From Sternotherus odoratus (lineage: Eukaryota; Chordata; Testudines; Kinosternidae): 64,000 nt of DNA. Below are positions 48,846-59,577 of the stretch, one piece after another. Made by a program: the position numbers and the translations under genes. Where the stretch lies: assembly GCA_032164245.1 (NCBI GenBank), contig JAVMKO010000020.1:6537206-6601205 (forward strand), given 5' to 3'. The first letter of the stretch is position 1; each line of letters starts with the position of its first letter. The notes beneath the pieces were generated by a model that was not told the origin of the DNA, searched no databases, and saw only the letters and a program-made list of their open reading frames with translations.

Positions 48846-48944
48846 CTTTACACATTCAGTATCAGACAAGTGTCCGCAAACTAAGGATCTCAGAGAACAG
48901 AAGGTGTAAAAAAAATTAGAGGCAAGAAGGATTTACTCTTTTAG

Positions 48945-49161
48945 GGATTCAAATAACTTGCTTGTCCAAATGAAAATAAAAGAGGCCCTGACAACTACCG
49001 GGCTGTAAATACCCAGGAGGGAGAAGAATGCTCTAAAGTGGTTCAAGATGGCATTACCAAGAAGAACTGGATGAGAGTGAGCAAAGGAAAATGTAGGCTG
49101 AATATTAGAAGACAGTCCTAATCATGATCATTGACTTGTGTGATCTGCTAGGGAGGATGCC
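48945..49161 (+). mobile_element. CR1 LINE 3' ORF remnant
   Basis: The frame includes DGITKKNWMRVSKGKCRLNI then RRQS, matching a CR1 C-terminal block. It ends just before the target duplication of the foldback insertion at 49175. Confidence 0.6.
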
Positions 49162-49174
49162 CTTTAAAGATGGT

Positions 49175-49280
49175 AAGAATCAGAGAGGTAGCCGTGTTAC
49201 GAAGTGGGTATTAGCCCATGAAAGCTTATGCTTCAAAACTTTATAGTTAGTCTTTAAGGTGCCACAGGACTTTGTTACCT
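49175..49280. mobile_element. Foldback retroposon copy, 5' stub joined to inverted tail, 13-bp target duplication
   Basis: It starts AAGAATCAGAGAGGTAGCCG + TGTTA, then switches directly to the inverted 3' part CGAAGTGGGTATTAGCCCAT ... GTGCCACAGGACTTTGTTAC. The flanks are CTTTAAAGATGGT (49162-49174) and CTTTAAAAATGGT (49281-49293), 12 of 13 matching. The middle of the plus arm is absent. Confidence 0.85.
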
Positions 49281-49599
49281 CTTTAAAAATGGTGTGACTT
49301 CAGTGACTTTACTGGATTTATGCCAGCAGGTAAATGCAGGTAAATTTATGCCACCGGGTAAAAATGAAGATCCTGATCCTACACCTGCAAAAAGCTTAAG
49401 CATGTGCTTAACTTTACACAGTGAGTCATTTCATTGAAGTCAGTGGGACTGTTTACTGTTCATAAAAGGGAAACACAGGCAGAATCAAGGTCTAAGTAAA
49501 GGCACCATTAGGATTTGGCCCTGTGAATTCTAGTAGAGCATGGTAAAGTCCCCCTCAGAGTAAGTGACTGAGACTCTATTGCCTTAGTTATTTAAAACA

Positions 49600-49819
49600 A
49601 AACTGGAGAAAGCCCTAGAGGGGTGGCCCCTTTAGGGGGCTGCAAGGTTATTACATGGGGGTCACGAACTGTCAGCCTCCATCCCCAAACTCTGCTTTGC
49701 CTCCAGCATTTATAATAGTGTTATGTATAAAAATTTGTTTTTAATTTATAAGTGGGGGTCATACTCAGAGGCTTACTGTGTGAAAAGGGTCACCAACACA
49801 AAAGTTTGAGAACTACTAT
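49600..49819 (-). mobile_element. hAT-like fragment with TTTGAGAACTACTATG right end
   Basis: The right end AAAGTTTGAGAACTACTATG is the complement of a CAGTGGTTCTCAAACTTT-type hAT terminus. Internal GGGGGTCA repeats (GGGGGTCACGAACTG and GGGGGTCATACTCAG) fit this family. No left terminus or transposase. Confidence 0.65.
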
Positions 49820-50396
49820 GCAGTACCTGACAATCCTGCACTTGTCTCTGGGGAATGCACTATCTGACCCTCATGGTTTATAATTTTCATGATTCTCAAA
49901 TTGGGCTGCGAATTGGCAATGCAGAAAAGCAGTGTTGGTTAGAAAAGGGGATGCATTTTCCAAGAACTATTTTTCTTTCTTTCTTTTATTTCTAAATTGT
50001 TCACAGGAATTTTCCAGGGTTTTGATCAAAAAGTAAAAACTCTTCAGAGCTCTGGAAAATCAAAACACCAAGAAAAAAATAACTAAAAAACCCGCAGCCC
50101 ATCATTTTTAGTTTTTCATTGAAAAACCAGAAAATTTCAAAGGAAACTAAAATTTTCATTTCCAAACACAGGCATTCTTTTATCAGTTTTGTTTTTCAGT
50201 TGAAAAATGTTGACCTGTTAAAGAAAATGTTAAAGAAAAGCTAATGATTTACTAACAACTGCAAGTTTCTTCTTTGCTGAAGCCTTTCTCCCTTTGCTGA
50301 AACATAAGAACTTAATATTTCTGCACAAAATTTTCCATGAGGATTATTATTATTTTTAGTTGGGATCAAAGCCATCCAAATATTTTCCTTCAGCGT

Positions 50397-50513
<117 letters not shown>

Positions 50514-51029
50514 CTCAAACTGGTCTTCTCACAACAGGAAATACCAGGACTTAAGAAATCTTCCCCACAAGCCCTTAGCTCTGCGAGTCTTTTCAGACCT
50601 TGAAAGGAGGCGTGTCTGCCAAAACAACAACAAAAATAGCACTCCCCTTCCTCCTCCTGAATGGCTACAGCAAAGGCGTGGAAAGCAAGAGTCACAAGCC
50701 TACTGCAAGATAGGCTGTTTACGTGATTTGTAGGCACAGGCAGTTTTGCAACACAAGCACGGAAAATACCTTCGATGTGCTTCAGAAATTCGGCAGGACA
50801 TATGAGTAGCTAAAACAAAGGAAGCACAAACATATAGAGAGAAGCAGATGGATCACAAGTCTGGGCCCATTGGTATCACTGTCCCTATTTTACAATCTGA
50901 GGAAGAGCGGGGCATGGATCAGCATTTATGTCATGCTGCACTGGGCTGGGCAAGTGATGAATCCTGGTCATGTGCCACCTGAGGTTGTGCATACGCTAAG
51001 AAGAATCTGAAGCACAGAGGGGCGACTTT

Positions 51030-51130
51030 CATAGACTCAGAGGCCAGAAGGGGACCCTTGTGATCATCTGGTCTCACCTCCCGTATAACATAGCCCATAA
51101 ATAACCTCAGACAGCAAGTCGACGGCAGAG
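51030..51130 (-). mobile_element. CR1-type LINE 3' tail, minus strand
   Basis: CATAGACTCAGAGGCCAGAA + GGGGACCCTTGTGATCATCT and CCTCCCGTATAACATAGCCC match the same subfamily as 11158-11290. Confidence 0.7.
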
Positions 51131-51749
51131 TCACAAATAGAACCCAAAGGTCAGGAGTCCCACTACAGCGCTTTAGCCCCCCAAACCATCCTTCTCTCAG
51201 ATAATAATCACGAGTCAGTCCTTGTTCAGACCACCTTCCACTGACGGAAACGGGAATTTTTCTTGCGTAAGAGCTGAGTCAGAGCTGAGTAAGGACTTAC
51301 AGGCTTTGGCCCAGCAGCAATAGGAAAACGAGAACCCTAAAAAATCCAAGTGCGTTTCAGGAAGCTGGAGAGTGACTTTATAAAAGCTGGCATCTTTCCA
51401 CCCCATATATCTGCTTTAGATGGAACAGGAGTTAAATTAAACATAAAAGAAGACGCCGACACAGATACATTTTTTGGATCCAGCTTAATAAATAGCCAGA
51501 TGACAAAAAAACAAAGATCTTTGTCTCATATTTTGTACTAGGCTCCACGTTCTTCAACCCTGACCTGAGGGAACCTTATTTGTGGTTGACATAAGGATAA
51601 TTCAAGCTCCCCTAGGGGCATCTGAACCATTCAGGGCAAGAATTCAAACTGAATTTAAACAGCTATGAAAACGCTTGGACACCTTCCCCTCTTTCCTGCC
51701 TTAATAATTATTTTCACAGTGGCCTCTGCACTGCTGGAGCCCCACCAGA

Positions 51750-51890
51750 ATAACATGTATGCAGCACTTTGCATGCTCAAAGCACTGCATAACCATTGAC
51801 AGTCTCCCCTCCCCCCACATGGCTGGACGTTATTATCCCCATTTTACAACAGAGGAAACTGAGTCACGGAGTGGAAACATAAAGGCTGCA
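51750..51890 (-). mobile_element. MIR-like SINE remnant, minus strand
   Basis: AACATGTATGCAGCACTTTG, ATTATCCCCATTTTACAACA + GAGGAAACTGAGTCACGGAG correspond to the reversed MIR-type body. Confidence 0.6.
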
Positions 51891-52195
51891 TAAGAGATTC
51901 GTGCTTGTTTTAGTTTATTTTTTATAGGTTGGCTCGTCATGTCACTATAAAAAAAATCAGCTGACTGACCGGCAGCTTCCGCCACTCAAGTGTTCTCCTT
52001 AACCTAAAGAAAAACCCAGTGCATTGAACTTTCCATCCCTTTGGCTCTACTGTTTGGGCTTCTTAGATCTCCTAAACTAAGACAAGTTAGGATATATCAG
52101 TAACTGGATGAGAGACCATCGGGAAAAGCAAGGTACTGCTTGAAGTAATGTCAGTGATTTACAAGGGAGCATCCTTCTCTGTAATATCAAAGGGC

Positions 52196-52395
52196 TCTTG
52201 CTTTGATCTAGCTAGCTCAATAACAATTGCAGTGAAGCCATGGCAGCATGAGCTAGCTACTCGCTGGACATACCCAGGGACCCGGGTGGGCTCATCACAG
52301 CTTCACTGCTATTTCTATTCGATCTAGCTAATTCAGAACTAATTCAGGTTTGTCTACATGTGCTGCAGTCACATCTCTGACTGCAGGGCAGATAG
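52196..52395. mobile_element. Decayed GTCTAC-type MITE
   Basis: CTTTGATCTAGCTAGCTCAA and GCTATTTCTATTCGATCTAG are related inverted segments, and the right end reads CAGGTTTGTCTACATGTGCT. Boundaries approximate. Confidence 0.4.
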
Positions 52396-52404
52396 ATCCC
52401 CTAG

Positions 52405-52690
52405 TATTATTATTTGTATTTGCAGTATTAGAATAACACCTAAAGGCCCCGGCTGAGATCAGGACCACACTGTGCTAGGCACTGTACAAACACACAATAT
52501 AGTGATAGTACCTGATCTGAACAGATATGGCAGACAAAGGAAATGCTATTATCCCCATCTGGTAAACAGGACACTATGGTACAGAGAGATTAAAAGACTT
52601 GCCCAAGGTCATGCAGGTAATTCTGTGGCGGAGTCAGATATTGAATCCAGACCCCTGGAATTATATAGTCCACTGTCTCTTATCTGTAAA
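52405..52690 (-). mobile_element. MIR-like SINE with LINE-type tail, minus strand
   Basis: Plus strand order: TTATTATTTGTATTTGCAGT (reverse of the tail), ACTGTGCTAGGCACTGTACA, ATTATCCCCATCTGGTAAAC, ACTTGCCCAAGGTCATGCAG and TTGAATCCAGACCCCTGGAA. This is a MIR-type body joined to the same tail as 25263-25348. Confidence 0.7.
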
Positions 52691-52868
52691 GTCATGTTCC
52701 CACTCTTTCAACCAATGCCCCCTTATGGTAAGAGTTGTGTTGTGCTGCTGGAGATGCCTACCCTAGCTGAGATGGTGATCTTGGTAATATTTGACATATG
52801 AGTTCATTATGAATCTGATAGCCCTTTCTATGATCTGTAGCCAATGATTTTAGTTTGTTATTTATTTA

Positions 52869-53740
52869 GTGTGTGATACTATGATTAATTAACATGCTAT
52901 ATGTATTCATTGTATGTTAAATAGAGTTAATGTGTAGAATTATAGAAGTATAAGTTGATCAGTATTTAGAGGGAATTATGTATTAGATATAAGTAAGACA
53001 AGCTGAAATGCAAGAACCTGTAGGCTGAGGCCTGCAAGATTTTAGCTTAGCTATTTTAGCCTTGGAGATAAGAAATGTTGACATAAGTAAATGACCACAT
53101 AATAACCCAATGCCCTAAGATTATGGGAAAAGAGATACCAAGTGGTAATATTGCAAAAAATTAGCTGAAAGTAATTTTTAAATGATAAAAATGCTGTCAA
53201 AGCGCATCTGTCTCCAACATGTGTCAACCCCAGGATACAGGTGGAGTGTCAATGTTAATGAGAATAAAGAGAACCTACACAGCCTATAGAATTTGGGGTT
53301 CTTCATGTTTCTAGGGGACACAGACCAATAAGAAAAGAGAGGGTTGATGTACAGCATGTAGGTATAGACAGAATTACATTATAAAAAAGGATGCCCAGAA
53401 CAGGAAAATTAAGCTTCCTGTGGGAAAACTCCAGCAGAGACCATCCCTGTATTGATGATCAATCCATGTGAGAGCCATCAGACTCTAACACCACCTAGGA
53501 GGATGTCAGTATGTCTGTAGTTATAACTGGTGCATGGATATATTTAGGAATTGTATATGCTGTGACATTCATAACTTAACTTTAATAAAACTGTTAAAAG
53601 ATAGTGGACGTTGTTCCTGTGATTGTCTGTGTTACTTGCCTATGGTTTCATGTGTTTCTATGAGCTCTAGATCGAGAACAGAGATATCTCTGATGAACTT
53701 GAGACTGTAGCAGCTAGAGCCGCACACATGGTGGTACATA
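52869..53740 (+). mobile_element. Possible solo LTR, boundaries uncertain
   Basis: The stretch has the order expected of an LTR: an A/T-rich U3, a TATA-like ACATTATAAAAAAGGATGCC near 53375, AATAAA near 53583, then about 150 bp up to CAGCTAGAGCCGCACA. TGTGTGATACTATG at about 52869 could be the start. I could not find a target duplication, so this is tentative. Confidence 0.4.
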
Positions 53741-54209
53741 AAATAAGCCTACAGATGTGAAAGGAATCAACCCTAAGTGTCTAAGCAAATTCTCACTTCA
53801 AAGGGGAGCTGATTTCTCGCTATCCTCTGCTCTAGTCACCGGTCCACCATTCTGCCTATATGTTTCAAATTCAATTTGGCTATTTAAATCCTCACCTTCC
53901 ACTTATAAAACCCACTTCTCCCCTGTTCCCAAAGATGCCCCATTGATTTTCTTTTACACCTCTTTCTTCCTTCTCTTTCCTGGAAAGTTCCTTTCCCTCC
54001 CACTCTGCAATCCCTGGTTACTAGAGAGGGGGCTGAACAAAATATGCCGGCACACGAGTTGGCACTGACACCTGGCTTTTTTTCAGGAGTACATTTCCTG
54101 CTTGGGAGTCTGCGAAAAATTCAGAGCAGACTCTCGCTCTGGGGTCTATTTTACTATCTCCAAACAAGTCCTTTAGGAAGAGAGAGGAAAACAAACTGGA
54201 AAAGGTCAG

Positions 54210-54425
54210 AGGAAACAAAATCTTGTGGCACCTTAAAGACTAACTATAAAGTTTTGAAGCATGAGCTTTCGTGGGCTAATACCCACTTCGTCGGATGCAA
54301 GCATCCGACGAAGTGGGTATTAGCCCACGAAAGCTCATGCTTCAAAACTTTATAGTTAGTCTTTAAGGTGCCACAAGATTTTGTTTCCTCTGCTATTCCA
54401 GACTAACACGGCTACCTCTCTGATT
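54210..54425 (-). mobile_element. Foldback retroposon (PLE-like SINE family), best copy, 14-bp target-site duplication
   Basis: Read on the minus strand, a full copy (GAATCAGAGAGGTAGCCGTG ... CACTTCGTCGGATGC) is followed by its inverted copy ending AGGTGCCACAAGATTTTGTT + TCCT. CTGGAAAAGGTCAG flanks it at 54196-54209 and 54426-54439. The two arms form an almost perfect hairpin with only a few unpaired bases. No promoter boxes or coding capacity were recognised. Confidence 0.93.
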
Positions 54426-55538
54426 CTGGAAAAGGTCAGTAAACCCTGATAAATGCCGGTGCCCACAGTTTTGTGGATGAGCCACTACTAGCTAGTCTCT
54501 GGCTCCAAGAATGTGCCAGCATGGAACTGGGAGATGGCTGGGGGAAGAGCAAAGCAGTTCAAGGGGGAGAGTGGAACAGAAGCTTTTATCTGATGGGTCA
54601 ACAGCGGCCTCCATATGGTGAGTTAAATTCCTCCAAGAAGTGGACATAGGAGCCTGCGTGGTTTTGCAAGCAGACTTCCCTTGACAGTGATAATCATCAC
54701 CTTCAGCCTGTCATAAATGTGCTGCTGAGTGCGCCTTTCTTTCCAGGACTTTCTTGTGTGTGTTTGTTTTGGTGTATGTGGGTAAGACGACAACAGACGT
54801 AAGCATTATCCAATTACGGGCTGGCTGGTGGCTTGGCCCTGGTGCCGTGCTGGGAATGACCTTTCGGCTCGGGTGAAAAGGCTAATGCAGTGTGGAGAGA
54901 ACAGGTCGGAGCTCTGGGGAGAGGGTGCATACTGTGGCAGTCTGTCTGGTTCTCTTGTCCCTTAATATCTTGGGGAGAAAAGGTGTCATAATGGTGGGGA
55001 AAAGTTAGCTCCAAAATCAAATGCCAGAAGTACATCATACCACTTCTCCTTCCCCACCTCCAGAGCAGGGAAGGAATAGACTCTTAAGAGGTACAATGCC
55101 TCTTGGGATTACTGCTTACACTCTGTCCTTTGCTCTGTGGCCGTATTCACAATCTAGCCCTCTGTAGACCAGTAGCAGCACATTTGGCCTGGTAGTGAAT
55201 GGGGAACCCAGGGCATATTACAAAACACTGGCATGACACATTATCTTTGATTTATCCTATGTAGGAGACAGGCCGCTGTGCTGTGTACCAGCTTCAGTCC
55301 TTGGTGAATTTCTTGTCCGGTCTGAATCGGAGGGAGTTGCAGGAAATCCACTAGCCGGGCATTCATCCAGTAGGAATAGCTGGAGCCTTCTTACCAGCTG
55401 GAAGTGGAAGCATGAGTGGTTTTGATCCATCAAGGCCAGTAAAGAGTCTGGCATACCTGCATGAGTGCATTCAACCCTACTGCTGAAGGGCATATACTCC
55501 AATCAGAGGGTGCTTACTAGCTCCTCAAGCCTTTTAGG

Positions 55539-55800
55539 TAACAAAGAGTCCTGTGGCACCTTAAAGACTAACTATAAAGTATAGAAGCATAAGCTTTCGT
55601 GGGCTAATACCCACTTCGTCGGATGCAAGCAGTGGAAGTGTCCAGGGGCAGGTATAGAAAAGTAGGCAAGAACCAGGAGGAGGTAACAAGGTTAGTCCAA
55701 TTAGGCTGAACCAGCTTGTTATCTCAAATCAGGGAGGGTGGGTTATTCTTCTAGCAGCTGAATAGGAGGTGTGAACTCGGAGAGAGGAGAAGCCTTTTAG
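55539..55800 (+). mobile_element. PLE-like SINE family, extended copy
   Basis: It begins inside the family at GTAACAAAGAGTCCTGTGGC and passes CGTCGGATGCAAGCAGTGGA, beyond the point where the other copies end. It continues AGGCAAGAACCAGGAGGAGG, AGCAGCTGAATAGGAGGTGT to GAGAGGAGAAG. The extra sequence probably belongs to the longer parent element. Confidence 0.7.
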
Positions 55801-56561
55801 CTCTTCTGATTGGCATTACTTAGATCTTTCTGGATGTCATTTAGACCATGTGCCCTTCATCCAGGCTCCCCCTGTGCTCTGTACTATCTGTGGGACAGCA
55901 TTGGTGATCTCGAGGTTAATCAATCAGAAATCTTCAGCTGATAAAAGTCTTCCTTCGCCAACTGCGAATGTGTCTCCAATCTGTCTCAGAAGTCCTTTCA
56001 AATAAAGCCGTGGGCAGATTTCTGAAAGCAAACTGCTGCTAGTTCTTCATTGTTACAGTATAATGCGTTATCCTTGCAATGCAAAGCCATCTGGCCTCAG
56101 TTTTTAAATCTGCTGACGCAAGAATTCCTCTTCTCTTATTTTTGCCAAGAGTTTGGGGGGAAAAATTCTTACTGTAAATGTAATGCTGCCACTTAAGGGA
56201 TTAGCACATCTTTGTGCTGGAGATGAGTGGTTACCAGGTTTTCTGTGGGGGAGAGAGCTATCTACAGCATGCTAAAAACACCAGATTTCACTAGACTGAA
56301 TCCATCTTCTATTTATTTTTAGAAAAATAGAGAGAATGGGGCCTGATCCTCTCCACACACAATGGTGTTGCTTCCAATGGCCGTCCACCTTTCAGGACTG
56401 GGCTGTATAATGGTAACTGAATCCAATGAAATATACTTTGTCAAAATGTCTGCCTTCTTTTCTGGGCCTGATCCTGGAAATTATGGAGCACAGTCTCAAC
56501 TTCTACTAATTTCCTAAAGGTTTCTAAAGAAGTTTTCAGATTCTGAACCTTAAAAGATTTA

Positions 56562-56823
56562 CAGTAGACTCTCGATTATCCAGGATGATAGGGAAAAAAT
56601 TAATTCTGGTTCATAAAATCCTGGATAATCACCATGCATAGGAAATATGGGGAGAGGGGGGTTGGTTCACTGGCTGCCCTGTGCCCTGGTGGGGGTTTAT
56701 TTGTGTGTGCTTGGGGCGGCAGCAAAGCCAGAGCCAGTCCTACGAGTTGCGCGTATTTTTATTTGACATCCTGGTTAATTCACATTCTGGTTAATCCAGT
56801 CCTGGATAATCGAGAGTCTACTG
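56562..56823. mobile_element. Complete Tigger/pogo-like non-autonomous element (262 bp)
   Basis: CAGTAGACTCTCGATTATCC and the inverted GGATAATCGAGAGTCTACTG are perfect 20-bp ends. TA flanks both sides (56560-56561 and 56824-56825), the pogo/mariner target duplication. The interior has secondary inverted TAATCC/GGTTAAT segments and no transposase. Confidence 0.92.
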
Positions 56824-57146
56824 TATGGCAATTATATTTCAAGATAGAGGGCGCTGGTTCTCTTTAACATTAAGGCAATGTTACAGCTTTCCAGTAGTCT
56901 AAAGGGGGCCCAAGGTGGGAAGAAACTATATTTAAGGCCTCTTTATGCTGCTAAAGTGGTCTTAAGGTAAATGAGAATCAGATTTATAGAATTCTAGGCT
57001 CTGGAGGAAAGTGCTGTCAGATCAAAGGCATTTTCCAACATAAGAATGACACTCACAATATGGACACCCATTTTAGTGCCCAAACCCCATCACCTAAACA
57101 CTTATGCCCCACATGACCTGCCCTAAATCATGGAGTCATATTTGGT

Positions 57147-57411
57147 TATGTCTACACTGCAGCTGGGAGCAAGCCTCTCAGCCCAGGTAGACAGATTCAC
57201 ACTTGCTCTGCTCCAGACAGTATGCTAAAAATAGCAGCATGGACATGAAGGCATGGACTAGCCACCCAAGTGTTGGCTGGTCTTGTACTCGGGTATGCCA
57301 TAATGTCCACACTGCTATTTTTAGCAGGCTAACTTGAACAGAGCTAGTGCGTGTCTGTCTATCCACACTGGGAGGCATGCTCCCAGCTGCAGTGTGGACA
57401 TAGTCTTTAAG
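57147..57411. mobile_element. Foldback MITE (265 bp) with TATGTCTACACTGCAGCTGG ends
   Basis: The left end TATGTCTACACTGCAGCTGG + GAGC and the right end GCTCCCAGCTGCAGTGTGGA + CATA are inverted with a single mismatch. ATGCTAAAAATAGCAGCATG and CTGCTATTTTTAGCAGGCTA form an inner inverted pair. Decayed relatives lie at 9495, 18890, 47675 and 52196. Confidence 0.88.
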
Positions 57412-58254
57412 GGACCACCAGATCATTACATTGTGGCAGAGCCCTAGGCGTCAAATTTTCCACCCGTGTAGTGTGAATTGAACTGCTCCAGGTTCCACCA
57501 GCTGAGTATCTGGCTCCCAGAATGCTGCTATAATTACTAGACTGCAAGCCAAATCAAATCTCCACCATTCATGACAACTCCCATCCCAACAGTGCCTCAT
57601 GCATCTGCATTATTGAAATAAAGGTAAGGAAAACATATTTTTGGGGTACATCTCTTTGTCTGGTGCACATACCCAGACAGCATCTTCATTAGCTGTATCT
57701 TTGCGTTTAAAGCAATTGCAGGATTTGAAACACCAAACGATCAGGAATAGCATCCCCAATACCATCATGGCAAACCTAGTGGCTGAACTTTGTGACTGCA
57801 CTTGCCCTGAACTGTGACAGAGTTTATTGGGCAAGTTTCCCTCTCAAGGATTCTCTTCAGTGGTGCTAGCCGCTCAGCTGTTCCTGCTTCTGGTGACTGA
57901 CATGCTGTGTGAGTCCCGTTGTGTCAGTAAGCTACAGATACAGGTTTAGGTAGCAACAGGAGCACATTCATCCAGGCATAGTGTAGCGGCCTGCTCCTGA
58001 CTGGGTTATCAGCAATAGGGCCAGAACCTGGGTCTTCTGGATTTAAAAAGCACGAGTTTCTCCTGCCTATGCTTAAAAGGCCACCACTATACAGCAGTGC
58101 GGTAGCAAGCTCATCAGCCTCTACCTATGGCGCAGTCACTCACTGAGCGTGCGCAGGTCACCAATCTGCCACGTACCTTGAAAGCTCCTTTACAATATGT
58201 GCCAACTACTTATGCCAAACCATCTGTTCCACCCTGCATTTTGCTGTGACAACT

Positions 58255-58365
58255 GGGACTTCCTTTCCCAGACCTGAAGAACTCCGTGTGGCTCGAAAGC
58301 TTGTCTCTCTTACTGACGGATAAAAGATATTACCTCACCTGCCTTGTCTTTCTATGGGTTACAAA
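58255..58365 (+). repeat. Interspersed repeat with GGCTCGAAAGCTTGTCTCTC signature
   Basis: AGACCTGAAGAACTCCGTGT + GGCTCGAAAGCTTGTCTCTC and GATAAAAGATATTACCTCAC + CTGCCTTGTC form a repeat commonly seen in reptile genomes. Its class cannot be assigned from one copy; its style resembles the AAGCTTTCGTGGGC family. Confidence 0.5.
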
Positions 58366-58427
58366 AACAGTCCCAATGGAAGAGACTCTAAGCCCAGATC
58401 CTCAAAGGTATCAATAGGCGCTAGATA

Positions 58428-58502
58428 CCTTTTTCTTATATAGGCTCCTATTACTCCCCACCCCCCCGTCCCAATTTTTCACATTTGCTGTCTGGTCATC
58501 CT
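58428..58502 (+). mobile_element. MITE with AGGGTGACCAGA-type ends, copy 2 (right half only)
   Basis: CTTTTTCTTATATAGGCTCC + TATTACTCCCCACC and TTTTTCACATTTGCTGTCTG + GTCATCCT match the right half of 59457-59577. The left half is missing. Confidence 0.75.
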
Positions 58503-59456
58503 AAATCACAGTGAACACAGGTAGGTGACAAAGAAGCCAGGTTTTCAGAGACAGCCGCCCCAAGTTTTATGCACAATTTCCCCACACCTTCCAAGGTGCT
58601 GAAAGTGTGGTTAGTCTCAGGCTTAACAAACACAACATTAGAAGAAAAAAAAAATCCAGTGAAAATCACAGGAGAAGGAAAACTCTCTTAGCAAAGGGCT
58701 CCAATCCTGTACGGCCTTCTGCATGTTTGCTCTGTGCATGGAAGGCCAGCAGGATCAAGGAAAAATATAACTCAGGGAAAAAGCATCTTCACAGCAGTTT
58801 AATTAATCTCTTGTTCTTTAGTTCAGCTTCTGCCAAGAGAGACTGGCCCATAGAGCCAAACAGAACTTGAAGCAAATGCTACTTTATCTGCAAAACACTC
58901 GCAGGATGACAAAATGCCTCCTAATGTGCACTGTGTACATCCCCCCATTACACCAAGATGTAATTTCCCTTCCCAGTGTTTGGGCAGAGAGCTAGCATTC
59001 CAGCCTGATGGATCTTAATTGATTTCAGCTATTGAATCCCTTGACTTGGCAGCATGTGCAGCGCAGAACAGATGAGCCACGTGCAATTTCAAGTTAATAC
59101 ATTTTCCCTTTTCTTCTGAAGCTGGAAACTGACAGAGTGGTTGGATTTACTTCGGGCCTGACAACAGACAGAGCGGATTAGGAAGGTATGTCAGATGGTT
59201 GCAAAGAGAGGCACGTATTGAAAACCTCGTTCTGAGAGATGAGCGTTCTGATCTGGAGGCCCATTCTGATCCAAACTTTCCTGGACTTTGGGAGTGTTAT
59301 GACTTGGGTTTCTGCTTCAGAGCTACAAAGTCGCAGGTTCCGTTGCTGGCTTGGCTCCAGTTATTCTGAGCCCTTCCCCTTGTTTTCCCATGACTACTAC
59401 ATAGGCAGAAGCTGAGCAGGATTCTACCTGGCTAACGCATCTCAGCCCTTAGAGCT

Positions 59457-59577
59457 AGGGTGACCAGATGTCCTGATTTTATAGGGATAGTCCAGATTTT
59501 TGGGCCTTTTCTTATATAGGCTCCTATGACCTCCCACCCGCTGTTCCAATTTTTCACATTTGCTGTCTGGTCACCCT
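59457..59577 (+). mobile_element. MITE with AGGGTGACCAGA-type ends, complete copy 3 (121 bp)
   Basis: AGGGTGACCAGATGTCCTGA at the left and TGCTGTCTGGTCACCCT at the right are inverted terminal repeats. The interior reads TTTATAGGGATAGTCC and TTTCTTATATAGGCTCCTAT. Non-coding. Confidence 0.88.
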
